Source of the DNA: Atrichornis clamosus
Taxonomy: Eukaryota > Chordata > Aves > Passeriformes > Menuridae
Assembly: GCA_013400975.1 (NCBI GenBank)
Contig: WBMZ01011742.1
Location: 1-64,000, forward strand
DNA: 64,000 nucleotides
Direction of reading: 5' to 3'
The first letter of the stretch is position 1. The number at the start of each line of letters is the position of its first letter. Shown here in pieces: positions 45,911 through 58,725 of the stretch. The position numbers and the translations under genes were made by a program. Under the pieces are notes generated by a model. The model was not told the origin of the DNA. It searched no databases and saw only the letters and a program-made list of their open reading frames with translations.

Positions 45911-48900
45911 AAACCTCCTTCATGGAGGCTGCTTGATGGAGTCAATTAATTCTGACTGCTAAGAGTAGATAAATAGGGAAAGGGGAGTTGGACATGCACT
46001 CCTACTGTCCTGAGACAGGGTGATGATCTGCTCTGGCTGCTCTTAGTCCTGGCCAGGGAAACTTGGAGCTCAGAGGATGTGTTTGGGAAAAGTCAATTTT
46101 GGGAGTCACCAGTGACCCGTTAACCTCCCAGATTTCATGTTGGCACCATCCGCCTTTGTAGCCTAACTTGCAAGGGGAAGATGTATCCTTGGGGATGTTT
46201 TGTGATATTCCTGGTGTGGTGCTGGTTCCTCTCTCCCCGGGTGTCACAGAAGAGCCAGAGCCAAGACCACGGGACTCAGGAGCTCTCACTGCCAAGCAAA
46301 GCTTTGCCTGGAGACCCACAAATGTTCTGGTAACCACTGGAGTGGTTTCAGAGTGTGTCTGTGCAGCAAAAGGTGAAGCAAGCCCTGATCCTCCCCCCGG
46401 CTGCCGAGTGCGTCATCGGTTCTGTCTCTGCAAACTGGGGTGGGAAATGCGAGTCAGATCTCTGCCAAGAGCACTGCTCCTGCTTTGCATGCAGAGTGCA
46501 GGTGCCTAGACAAGGGGAAAGGCGGCAGAGGCTTCGAGATGATGCAAAAAAAAAAAAGCCAGGTGTAAGTGCCTGTCCTTGTGCTCCAGGAGAAGTAGGC
46601 TGAAACAGGTTTTTTCTTAATCTTATTTTTCATTCTTGCTGTGTGTGTTTTGCTCCAGGATTTACTACACAGGGCCCTTCATACCGTTTCCACAGGCTTA
46701 TTTAATATCTGAGGCCTCTGGCAGTTCTTCCTTGGCCTATATGTTTAGCTGGGGGTTTTTTTTCTCCACACTGCAATCTGCTATTAAATTTCACTGTGCG
46801 CCCTTGAGTGCTTTTGTGGAAGGATCCCACTGATGTGTTCACTATGATAATCATAACCCTGTGCTAATTACTTCCATCATAGATAAGTGTGCTCGGCTCC
46901 AAAGTATTTCTCCTTCTCTTTATTCCTTTCTGTCTTCCACAGTTCCTCCTCCCTCCTGGGCAGCTTCTCTATTCTGTGTTCTGATCATGGATGCCATAGA
47001 AGAATTGCTCCTTGCTAGGATATCTCAAAGAAATTGTTTGTAAAGCAATCCTGCATATTACACATCCCATAGTGATCCCTTAAACTCTGTAATAGTCTCT
47101 TGTTGAGATTTGTGCTGAGGGATCTCTGCAGACTGAGATGGCATTTTCCATAATTGATGTCCCACCGAAGGAGGTGATTTAATTCTGCTGAAGTCATATT
47201 TGTTTTCTACAAATCTCCCAAAGTTCATGAGGCCAATTAATCCAAAGAGATGAGACTTTAATGGCACTGATGTATCATCCTGTGTTGAACTCATCCCCAC
47301 GTGCAAGGCAGGGATGATGATGAGGATGGCTTGGAGCAGCCCCTTGGAGCCCCACTCACTGCTCTCGGGCAAGGTGAGATGCTTTGCTCCATGTGGACAC
47401 AGAGCAAAGCCAGGACTGTCCCTGCTGGAGGGAATTTGCGATGCTAAAGTATGACTGACACAATCCAGGACAGATTTGCTGTAGAACGACGCAAAAATCA
47501 TCACGTTAGAAGTAAATGTAAAAGGCTTCTGAAGAGCAAAGCCTCCAGACGTGGAGTAACATCATGTTACATGTTCCTCTGCCTCCATCTGCTCAAGAGC
47601 ATTTCCCCCCCTGTATTTTCCAGCTTGGATGATGCCAACTGGCTGGGGATCCAGGACTGCTGTCAGCTGGGTGCTGCTGTAGTTTTCTTTGTAGAAGAGG
47701 CTCAAGATTAGAGACGTGTAACCTTTACACCCAAATCTTCCCTGGGGGTCCTTCATACTCAAATCCTCCTTTTTGCCCTGTTTCTATAAGCTGGTTTCTG
47801 TGAGCTGCAACTTAATCAGGATGTTAATTTTAACCTTTTCTTGAAGGATTATGTTCCACCCTGCTTAACTCCCAGAAATGCTGACACCCCATGGGCATTC
47901 CCTGCAACCAAATGTTTTTCTCCCTTCAAACTTTCCTGTGTCTTTGCAGCTCTGCCCTGTTACTTCTTTCTAATGGCGCCAACTCAAATCCTGGTGCTTA
48001 CTGAATAACTTGTCTATGTGCTGGAATTAATAATTAATAATAGGCATCTGTCAGCTGGAAACTGCATTATTCCAAGCGGGATAATGTGGGTGGGCAGCTG
48101 CTCTCGCTGGTGGAACATGTCTCCTGTAGCATCATGTCACAGCGTTAGGGGAAGGCTGGGTGATGTGCTGGGTATCAGCGGGTGTGTGGGAAGGATGCAG
48201 GTAGTGATTCAACCCTGTGAAAACATGCCTTGCCTGCTGCCAGTACCCATTTCTGGGGAGAAGGGTAGGAGGGATGGGTGTGAATCTCCCAGGGCTTTGC
48301 CAGGATATTGGGAAGTCAATGGGACAGAAGGGAAGAGCTGCCAAGGCAGAACCTGCTCTGCTTTCCAGGCTGTGGTGCTGTGACTCAGGGGGTTAGATCA
48401 CAGGTTTGCCTAAGTGACAGCTTTTCCAGGTTTTGTTCTCCTAATTTAGATGGCTTGTTTGTTTCCCAGAGGGTTTTCCTGGGACTTTGCCTCCTGCTGT
48501 TTCTCGGAGGGGTTTTTCAGTGACACCTCCAGGGTGCCCTGCAATGCTGGAGCAGCCTGGGGTGACCCACAGTGAGGGAGGAGCACGAGGCGTTCCCAGT
48601 GTTCAATATGGTGAGGATAAGACCCTTTGAAAAGAGGATGCACAAGGTGTTTGCTTCAAGAAATACCTGGCAAAGAGATGCTGATGGCTTGTAGCCTTTT
48701 GGAATTATTTTTCCCTCTGGGAGCTTTAAGAGCAGGATAAGCACCAGCTCCTGGTGCCATGGGTGGCTTCTCTTTAGCAAGGAGCACTGCCACTGCCGCG
48801 GAGTGACATTTCAGCATGGCAACAGCATGGTTCAAAATAGTAATAAGGATACAACTGTTGTTTGCACAGATGAATGTAGAAAGTGATGTGAAACGGCAAG

Positions 48901-49350
48901 AAACTCATTTGTCTGGAAACACAGGTTTCTTAGCACCCACTTAAGCCCTCTGACACATGACATTTCTTCCTCTGAGCTTCAAAGGAAGTGAAGGCTGTGA
49001 AAAGCAGGTTATCTACCACAGGAAAAAGAAATGTGTCTCTAGATTAGAGATGTCAGTCCATGTTTGCTGATTGCTGCGGAAAGGATGAGTTTGCCCATGG
49101 GGCTGTGGGAACTTCCCTCTGCCTCCCTGACTGTCCTCGCTGGGCAGGAGAATGCTGAGGATGGGCATGGATGGAAGGCCTAAATTTTGCCATTCTCCTC
49201 ATCACAATTGCAGTGAGTAAACACCATCTGCCTGCCAGTTTTTCGGGTGGAAACTGTTCAGGAAAAATTCTGTGAAAAAAAAAAAAGTAGTTGCACAGAA
49301 TTGATGCTTTCAAATGGCTGCTTTCTACTTTTTTCATCAGCTGTTGCTGT
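45911..49350. other. Single-copy non-coding stretch
   Basis: Short A runs occur at about 46546-46557 and 49276-49287. Open frames are short and unrecognised. Confidence 0.4.
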
Positions 49351-49685
49351 CTTGTGAAGTACCAGTTACTAATTAGCCCTCGTATCTCATTAAAATCATA
49401 GTGGGTTTTTTACCTACTGAAATTTTGTAAATAGCCTTTATTCTGGTCTTTAATGCACATTGATTGAAGTATTTATTGGATGCCACTTATGCAGCACTGT
49501 GCCTGCGTTCATTTTCTTCTTAAGACATTTACGAAACCACTGCTTAGAATTACTCCAACCCATCTGGCATATTAAGTGTTTGCGCAGAGTGTACCCGACT
49601 TTCCCATCCACTTCCTCAATTAATATTAAATATTCAAGGGAATTGAATTTTTTCTCCTCCTTGCCATCTGATCTTCCTGGCTGTA
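49351..49685. other. Candidate conserved non-coding element
   Basis: About 330 bp of AT-rich, repeat-free sequence with TTACTAATTAGCCC, TCTCATTAAAATCATAG, GTCTTTAATGCACATTG and CTCAATTAATATTAAATATTC. Small open frames on both strands (49450-49692 minus, 49460-49729 plus) overlap and are not recognised. Confidence 0.35.
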
Positions 49686-52600
49686 ATGGCATATTTGGGG
49701 AGAAATGTGGCTCTAGCAGTGGAGTGTGAGCTCAGAGGTCAGGAGGTGGGTGTTGGAGGTGAGGTCAAGGTGCCCTGTTCTGCACAGCAACAGAGATTTC
49801 AGCAGACAGATGGCTCCAGTAATGGGTATCCTCAAAGCCAAGGATATCAAAGTCAAAAGATATTATTCCACCCGATTCTGGCAGAGCAGGGAAGGGTCTC
49901 CTGGAGGCAGGGATTTAATTCCGCCCCACTAGCCGTGTCGGCTCTGAAAGCTGCCCTGCATCCCCAGGGAGCAGCGAGGATGGGAAGGATTAGAAATGAG
50001 CTGCACTGGCAGAGCTCTGTGGGGAAGCACTTGTATGAAACCTGTCTGCATGAGGCATGACAGCGACATGGTTTTACTTCTGTAGTCAACCTCGCAGATA
50101 AAAATGAGAACAGAACATGCCACTTGCCTGGTGATTATCCAAAGCAGGCTAAACCCTGTGCCAGCAACAAAATCGGGGCTAAGAAAGGATTTCAGTGGCA
50201 GTAAAATATTCACTGTGGGGTCGAGGGTGGAAGGCAGTTCTTAGCTCTGAAGAGGATGTCCTGCAATAAAGAGGGGTCTGGCTTTATGGCTCTTCCTAGT
50301 AGTTGGGAAAAGGTGCTGCTTGGACTATCCCAGCCTTAAATCTGTCCACCTGGAGACAGAAATAAGAGATTCTGAAGAGGAGGGTTTACAGAATATTTAC
50401 TCCAGGATGCTGTACAGTTTTTATAGCAGATCATGGCAGGCTTGTAATGGTGATAAGAAAACCTTGCCATATCAATTACTCTTTCCACAAGAAGAGACGA
50501 AGCAAGCATTGAAAGTGAAAGCACGTGGAATTTTTCCCCTTGGAGGTGGCTGTGATCCCGTGTGTGTGCTGCTGTGGAAGCCACGGGGACCTGCTGAAGA
50601 AGTGGCTCTTCACGGAGCCCACAGCCACTGCAGTGACCCCTGAGGTCCCCGAGCCCGGCACGGGAGCCCTTGGCTTCTGCCACTCATCTCCACGGCAGGT
50701 GCTTTCCTCACCCCCTAACAAAGTGGGCTCTGTGCTGTCTCTGGAGGTCGCTGGGAGCTTGGCTTTGTCTCTCAGCCAGTTTGACTGAGGGAATCTGAGG
50801 GGAGATGGAGCATCCCAGAGTCACGTATGGGTGCAGGCACACACTTATCAGCATAAACTCAGTGTATGTAATTTATGTTGATCCAAACAAGGCTGTAGAG
50901 ATGCAGATCAGCTGTCTCATGCCTCATTAACATGCTCCAAACCTGCCTGTGCCACTCTCAGCAGCAGCAGCAGCAGCACCACCTCCCCTGGGTCCCATGG
51001 GGGATGCGTGGTGCTGCCATCCTGGCAGGAGCTGAGGCTCCAGGGCTTCTTTTTGGGTGAATCTTAGATTCTGCCCCAGGTTTTTCTTTGCAATGGAGCT
51101 GGGGTGGGTGTGAAGTCAGTGACAGCGTAACTGTGACTGTGTTTGTGAAATTCCAAAAAAGACCTGTTTGTGTCTCCAGCGATGCCCTGAGATGGATCTC
51201 CTTGGGAGGGGAGGGCTGACCCATTTAGTGCTGTGCTTCTCCGTGCTTGCTTCCTGTGTTTTCTTTCTCATGGCATTTTGTTTGCTGAAAATAATATGGA
51301 AAAGAAGGAGGGAAATACCCCCTCAAGCTCTGTGCTGTCCACATGCAATCTGTGTGTTCTGGTCCCATTTTGGGGGATCTGCAGCTCCCTTCCCACTGCT
51401 TCTCCTTTCAAGCCCCTGGGGACCCAACATCCCAGTTTTTGGAGACCCTGAGAAGTGTTGCCTCTTTTGCAGCCTGCCTGGTGCAAACCACATTCCCACT
51501 GCCCAACCCAGCCCTGATTTGCTGATATTCCTAAATACAGCAGTGAAGAGCTACTGTGCAACTGCGGAGCCCTATGGAAATCCTGCTTTTTCTTCCCAGA
51601 ATAGCAAAGACCTTGCTTAGCAATAATAATTCCTTCTGCAATGGGAGTGACTGACAAAAGCATCTCCCGGTGAGAGAGACAAAAGGAGACATTTCCTTTC
51701 CTTCGGGAACTGCAACCTGTGTTTTGCAAGTTAAATTGCTCTGATTCGTTTGAAATCCACCTGGTGATGAGCTTGTTATTTAGTGACACACTGCTCCAAA
51801 TTGCACACCCCGTACTTTGGATATTTCTAAATTACTTGCATATTAGAAATTAATCCTAAAGAATGGCAAACACTCAGCGTGCTGACAGCCTGAGGGTTCA
51901 CCGCCACCCCTTCAGTAATTACGAATTTGGCAGAATTGTGGGAAGGGGAGCGCAGGAAAGCCTTGAGTGAGGCATTGCCCTCCCCGATGTCGTGAGGACC
52001 CAGGGGAGCGTGCACAGAGAAAAAGAATATTCTTTCAGTCATCTGGACGTGGTGATTTCTGCAGTGTGGGTGGCAGGTGGGCACAGAGGTGGTGCAGAGC
52101 CCTCCTCCATCTGTGCTGGATGGGAGCCGGGGGGGTCTCTTCCCAGATTCTGCTGACAATGTGTCTCCCCGAACTTGCCAAGGCAACAGAAGGGAAAATT
52201 AATCACAGGGAAGGCTGCTTGGAGCCGTGCTGGAAAACAGGCAGAAGTGACTCGCTGTGTGTTGGGTTTGCTGGTACAATGTTCTAAATTGAATTTTAAC
52301 CACTTCCATTACTTTTTTCTCTCTTGAGGTAGATCTACCCTGAGGCAGGGATGGCAGCCCATCCCATGTCCCCACCTCTTCCAATCAGCGTCTTCCCTGG
52401 AAGCAACTGAAAGTCTCTAGTTCCCATCTTCTCTCCTCTGCCAGTTTCGTTGCAACCAGGCCTGCTGTGGGGATCACCTCTGTGAGCTGCTGTGGGTATT
52501 TGCAGAGGGACATTTGTCTTTATACCCTGCTTATGTTCCTTTGCTTTCAGGCTCTTCTGTGTCCCCCTGGACCTCCCCAGCTGCCCTCCTGGCCAGGGAA

Positions 52601-53886
52601 GCACCAAATGCAGAAGAATTCCTGCTGATGGGTTGCAATGAACTTGTCCTCATCCACACTTTTCCACTGTGTAAGACATGGCAGTCCAAATTGCTGGCAG
52701 GTTTTTGGGTCTAAAGGGAGTCATCTCCTCCTTTACTGTTCCCATTTGGAAAATTGCATGTGGGGATATTGGCAGCTTGCAGCTCCCTGCACCCTGTGGT
52801 GACTCTCATGCCAGCTGGGTGCACCCAGATTTGCTCCTGACAGGCTTTGTCACCTCCTCAAGCTGCTCCTCACAAGCTCAGCAGTTTAAGTGTGCCTTTC
52901 AGTGAAAAATGCCAGGAGGAAATTGAAATGTTTTTCCTCTTTGCTAATCAAAGTTGAGGGGTTTTTCACCCAAACCTCTGCCTGTCATCTGGAGTTATGA
53001 GAATGGCTCGGTGCTCAGCAGATGCTGGGGAGTGCTTGGTGCAGTGATCCACCTTGCTGGTGCTGCTGAAACCTCACGGCATCAACTGAAAACAGGCCAA
53101 GAAAAATAAATTTCCTTTATTTAACTTATTTATTTGCACTGGAATGTCACCCCTGTTTTCTGTCTCATCACTTTCTGACTTAGTGCTCTGGAGTTTGGCT
53201 GCTCAGTGCCATCAGTGGGCAAACAGCCGGAGGTTGAAAGTCTGGTCATGGCAGTGCAGTAAAAAAGCTGGCCTGGACGAGCCCAAAATATTGATTTCAG
53301 CAGCAATCACACCAGGAGAGACTTGCAAGATAAAGGAACATGCTGCTGGAGTGGAGCTGCAGGTACCTGTGGGGCTGGAGGTGATGAACCAAACCAGAAG
53401 GTTGGATGGTCAGAGACAGAGGACGTGCTGGGCTTCCCACGTGGTCCTCTCTGCCCTGGTGGGCTCAGCCATCGCTATTAAAATGAGATTTAGCATTTCT
53501 CTCACCTCATGTAGTTTTATTTGAGATGCACAAGCCAAATCTGGAACAATTGCCAACTCTCTCGAGAGGACCTGCCTTTGAGAAAACCCAGTTTGGAACA
53601 AGACGTGGAGATGACAGCTGCCTGTCTCTGGGTTTTGTACAGCTGCTCATCAACTTAATGGCAATAAATGAACCCCCAGGTGGCCTTAACGGTGTCTTTG
53701 GGACATCCCTGTGCTTGGGAGCTGCTTGGGTAGCCGTGTTTCTCTCTATTTTTGGTGATCAGACTTTTAAAATAGCCTGTTTGCCCTGCAGCTCCGAGGC
53801 TGGGTGGGTTTGGAGTGCTGCATGGCCCCTGAGCTTTGCCGTGCAGATGTTACAGCTCAGCCATAAAGAGAGAAAAACTGTACAGT
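49686..53886. other. Single-copy non-coding stretch
   Basis: Nothing recognised beyond a (CAG)6 tract. A compact AT-rich block at 50840-50940 (aacacttatcagcataaact-like words) might be regulatory. Confidence 0.4.
50959..50976 (+). repeat. (CAG)6 microsatellite
   Basis: Six uninterrupted CAG units followed by CACC ACC. Too short to be remarkable. Confidence 0.9.
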
Positions 53887-53990
53887 CTCATAGAATCATT
53901 AAAGTTGCAAAAGACCCCCCAAAACATCAAATCCAACCTGTGACTGAATATCCCCATGCCCACTGAACCATGCCTAACCAGTGAGCGCAC
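53887..53990 (-). mobile_element. CR1 LINE, short 3' end fragment, reverse orientation
   Basis: 'tcatagaatcattaaagttg', 'caaaagaccccccaaaacat', 'caaatccaacctgtgactga' and 'atgcccactgaaccatgcct' match a CR1 3' end of a lineage different from the 30 and 43 kb copies. The right end is unclear. Confidence 0.85.
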
Positions 53991-55544
53991 CAGTCACAGC
54001 TGTATATAAAAACCTCTGCAGAAGCCCTGCCCTGGTTCAACACGCAGGGATTCCCTGCAGCCCCATCCCACTTGGCATCATCCCTTCAGTGACACAGGCT
54101 GGTTGCACCTGCAGGAGCACGCAGAGCCCTGCAGGGGACACAAACCCCCAGCTTGGGGGGGTTTTTTTGGGGGGGAAGCATCTCTCTGTGGGCTTTGCCA
54201 CGTGCTGGGCGAAGTGTTGGGATGCGGGGCTGGAGCCTGCTGCTGTTCCTGTGGCTCTTGGCAATGCCTCCCGGGAGGAGCAGACAGCATCTGGAGCGCC
54301 GAGCACAAACACAGCCCGGGTGGGTTGACTCACGCCTGGTGGTGTTACTCGCCATGTGTTATAATCACCGAGAAATGCTTTGCCTGTGGTATCATTTTCT
54401 TTAAATATATCATTAGGGAAAATGACAGCCCGAATTGTGGGAGGATGTTAATGGCTCTGGAGTGGCAGACAGATTGCAGAAAATAGTTCCCTGCAAACAC
54501 GTCGCAGGTGGGAGCTGGGCGAGGAGGAAGGGAGACGGGACGGGCACGTGTGAGCGGTGATGGGGCAGTGATGGGGCACAGCCTGGCCTGGGACAGCCCT
54601 GCTCCCTCCTGGGCCTAGAAAAGCCATTTGTGCCTCGCTGCTGCTTTTCCCCGGGAGACTTTAGAGGGAGTGGGGTGAGGATGGGGCTGTGCAGGCTCAC
54701 TGGAAAGAAAAAATATTTGTTTAAGCACTGTGTGATGGAGAAGTGCCTTGGCAAAGCACAGCTGGGATGGAGCTGGCACCTCTGTCCTGCTGCCCCAGGC
54801 CGGGTGCTTGGCATGGGCTTTGTGGTCCTGCCCCTCTGCTACCCCTTACAGGAGGTCTGGGTGTCCTCCCGCTCTGTCAGAAAGTCCTTCTGGTCCCCAG
54901 GGCTGCTGAGATGAAGCTCCTGGTGTACAGCACCAGGACTCTTTCCATCCCTTGCACGAGCTCTCCTGCCTCCCTATTTTTTTTACTGTATGAATAATAG
55001 CAAGGAACAAAATGTGGTTTGAACTTTGCAGCCCTCAAAGTTTGTTGTTTTTAATCAGCTCTGTGTCCTCAAAATCTTATATTTCTGCTGAATCTCTGTA
55101 AGAAACAATAAAAAAGAATGACATTTAATTTCCATGCAGCAGCTCGCAGTTCCTGGGGATGCTGCACGAACACTGTGTATCCTGGTGGATAAAGGTCTTC
55201 TGCCTTGTTCTTCCAAGATATTGTGCTTAAATCTTCTTGGACTCAAATTTTTACTGAAATTATTCCTCTCCAAGAGCACTTAACAATGAGAGCTGCTCTC
55301 ACATCGAGACATTAATCGCCCCAACTTCTCAGATCAAAGGCTGAGGGTCATGGGGAGCCCAGCAGTGCCCTTTGCATCAGAGGAGTGGTGTGGAGATGGA
55401 GGGAGGCTCTTCTGAAGGAATAAGCTCGTGGAAATGATGGTGCTCCAACTAAACCTGCAGTCTTGAGACTGCCCAGAGGTGAGGACAGCTGGATCGACGT
55501 TATTGGGAATGTCAAAGCCGTTTCTGCTGGCGGCACAGCCACTC
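53991..55544. other. Single-copy sequence
   Basis: Includes a G7-T7-G7 homopolymer cluster at 54155-54175. Otherwise nothing is recognised. Confidence 0.4.
54155..54175 (+). repeat. G7-T7-G7 homopolymer cluster
   Basis: Seven G, seven T and seven G follow one another directly, with a C5 run at 54145-54149. This is low-complexity DNA prone to length errors. Confidence 0.9.
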
Positions 55545-55636
55545 CATGCCCTTGTACAAAGTCCCACTCCAGGTAGGAGACCTTTAAGTACTGGAAAGTG
55601 CTCTAAGGTCTTCTCAGAGCCTTCTTTTCTCCAAGA
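55545..55636 (-). mobile_element. CR1 LINE, internal 3'-region fragment, reverse orientation
   Basis: 'ccatgcccttgtacaaagtc', 'ccactccaggtaggagacct', 'ttaagtactggaaagtgctc' and 'taaggtcttctcagagcctt' match the CR1 segment upstream of the 3' UTR end. Both ends are truncated, leaving a small relic. Confidence 0.85.
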
Positions 55637-58619
55637 TTCCCAAGGTTTCCCCTCAGAGAGGTGAGTGGCTTCCCAGGGGGCACAGGGATGCAGTGGTGGG
55701 GTCTGGTGAAGGGACCAAGAGATACCAGAGTGCTGAGTGATGGTGGGGAGATGGTGGGGAGATGGGGACTGTGTGTGGCACAATGCTCACATCCTGGCCT
55801 CTTCCAACCATTCCTTTACCTACTTAAAGTGGAAAACTGCTTTTTGCTCTTTCCTCTCCGCTCAGTGGTCTGAACAGAATATTTTGTTGCTGCAGCGTAG
55901 GCTGGGAGTGGATGAGAATGGGAGGGAGAGAAATGCACCTCCCCAGGAGGTATTTAAGGGGTTTAGTTTTAGTTTCTCTAATTATTTCTTTGCATATTTA
56001 CATATCTGAGAATGTCACGTCACTCCTGGCACCGCCCTGGGACGAAGGGCAGATTTATGCCTCCACTGAGGGGGAGGTGGCCATGCCTGCCTCAAATGTT
56101 TCTGGTCCTTGGCTGGGAATATTTATAACCCACAGCCAGCCTGCATCATGTCCTTGCTTTTGATGGTGTGAGGGGTTTCCAGCTCTCCAGTGAAGAGGGG
56201 GACCCACCGTGCCACCTCCATCACAGCAGGTGGAGAGAAAAGGGATTTATTTACTATGAACGAGCTGGAAACACCCCCAAATGCTCCCCTCCGCCAGCAG
56301 CAGCAGTTGGGAAGGGATAGCACTTAAAAATGATGGAATTTGTTGACTGTCATTAATGTTTTATCTCCTCCATGACAACTGCATGGAAATGTTGTTTCGG
56401 GGTAGCGGTGCTCCCAGGCAGGGATTTTCTGGTGGGATAAATCAATGGAATAAATCAGATCCTGTGCGTGATGTGTGATCCCGAGGAGATGCTGTGGCTA
56501 TTTTCTCAGCTTTCAGTTGTTTCCTCTTCAAATTGAAAGAAGAATTAATTACTGAAATTTACTTTAAAAAGGGTTTTCTTCTGAAGCCAGAAGGAATTTA
56601 ATTGAAATGGCATCAAGTCATCCTGGCTGATATGGAAGGGATGGATTAATCACAAGAAAAGTGTTTTCTTCACACGGGCTGATAAACAGCCTGTAATGTG
56701 AATATTTTCACACATTCAAGCAAGGTCTGACCCTCTGAGCGGTTTTTCTTAACACAGATCTGTGAATTAAATAACATTTCTGTAAAGCTACAAGAATAAA
56801 TAACAACCCAACATGAATCTTGTGTTCCTATTCAGATAGTGAGAAAGTTGCTGCGTTATTTCTTGAACAGAATTTGAAACACCTGAAATGTTAAGGAAAA
56901 AAAAGGGTCAATTGTGTGGAAAAAGCTGGCAGATCAAGAGCAAGAAAGGCTCTGTCAGTCCCACCTGCACCAAATTCTTGTTGCTCTTCTGAGTTGGTGA
57001 ACCTGGAAATAAATATAAAAAATGGGAAAAGCTGGTGCTGGGAGGGAGATGGGCTGGGTGGCCTGAGGGAATGTTCCATCCCTGGAGACATTGCTCACCA
57101 CACAGGTATGATGTGTGAGAGGTGTGAGTGTGGAAAAGATGCTTTTGCCCGAGCTATTTTTATGTGCGTTAGTTTACGGCTCTAATTCCACCTTAATTTT
57201 CCTTTGGCAATTTTTCATGCTTGGAGTTTGATGCAGCAGGCGTGAGATGCTCTTTGATGCAATTACAGCTCCGAAGCTGGAGCGGGCTGGAATACCTGAT
57301 TTAAATTCCAAGCCTACTGTGAGACAGATGAAAGCAGTCTCTTGGATAGCTGCCGGCTCCTGAGTTTTGTCTCTGCTATCAGTGCAGCATCTCGGATTTG
57401 CGCCTTGGCTGGATGATATCACCACAACCCCAGCTCAAGGCTGCCTCGTGGGGCTTTTCAGTGTGTGTTTTTAAAGTCTTTCTGCTACTTAACTGCAGTT
57501 GAAAAGCATCAAGTGCTGCCTCTGGGTGAGGGAAAGCCTGGTTGATGAAATGGGTGTTCTTTTGCTCTTGGGCAAGTGTCCATTGTGACAGCTGACAAAG
57601 CGACATGGAGGTCAGTTCCTCAGGCACCCAAGGGCAGGAGAAAGCCAGAAAGATGGATGGGATATGAGGTTGGTTAGTTCTGCTCTGAAGCTGAAAGGAA
57701 AATCCTCATCAAAGGATGCTTGGTGGAAAATCTACCCCATGTCCAGTGCTCATCCTGGAAGACATAACTTAGAGTTGAAATGTGATTTGTAGATAAATTA
57801 ATGATAGACTGATTATCACCTTCTGTTTGGCTGACTTTTCCTGCTTATGTCGTCCTTCACCTCTTCAGGAGGTCAGTAATTGATTTGGGTGATTTGCCCA
57901 CGCTCCAGCTGTGCACACCAGCTCTGTGTGTGCTCCCCAGCCTCCCTTTTCCTCCTCCAGCTGCTGCAAGAGGGACTCAGCTCCTGACAGGAACTTCAGC
58001 ATTTGCAGATGTGCTTCACCATCTCAGCTGCTGCTGCTGCTACATGAATACATTTATTTATTGCTGCTTTCACTAAATAAATAGCCAGAGCTTATCCACG
58101 TGGTTCTTGAGAAAACCGGAGACAGAAGAGAGAGATAACGATAGAAGAAGCCTCTCATGGCTGGTATGTGGCGGTTCTGCCTGGAGCCCAGCAGTCTGAC
58201 CAGCATTAGCCATAGCTCCCACTGGTGCTGGACGTTCCTGTGGGATCCCTCCTGCTGAGATACCTGCATGCTGCAGGGACACGACAATGTGAAACAATTG
58301 CCAGTCAAAGAAGTGTCAGAATATGTGTCTGAGATGGAAATGCAGACATCACAAGACAGTGGAAAGAACCAAAAGAGAGATTTTTCTCAAATCTCGCTTT
58401 TTTCTCTAATGTCTCTAACCTTATCAGTGTTTAAGGCAGTAGCCAAGTGTATTCTGCTGAGACCAGCAGGACCCTGGGAGACCCCGAGAGGGTCCTGGGG
58501 TGCTGCCCTACTGGGGAATCCCCTCTCTGAAGGGAATGTGCCTCCTGTTTTTCTCCAATCATTCTTATATCCTCCTGAAAAACAAATCAATGAATCCACC
58601 AAATGACTCACTGAAGTGA
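55637..58619. other. Single-copy non-coding stretch
   Basis: A short 11-bp tandem (tggtggggaga twice plus a partial, 55741-55769) is G-rich. 56330-56900 is AT-rich and repeat-free. No gene is recognised. Confidence 0.4.
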
Positions 58620-58725
58620 GGGCAGGTCAAATTACACGTTATCGTATGCCTTGCTGAGACGTTTTAAATTAGCAGAATTAGCTAATTAGGCAAGCTCTCT
58701 GCTCTGTCCTGCAATTAGCAGCCCC
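58620..58725. other. Candidate conserved non-coding element (homeodomain-motif-rich)
   Basis: A compact block with CAAATTACACGTTATCG, TTTTAAATTAGCAG, AATTAGCTAATTAGGC and TGCAATTAGCAGC: at least four TAAT/ATTA cores in about 100 bp with GC-richer flanks. Enhancer-like by texture only. Confidence 0.35.
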
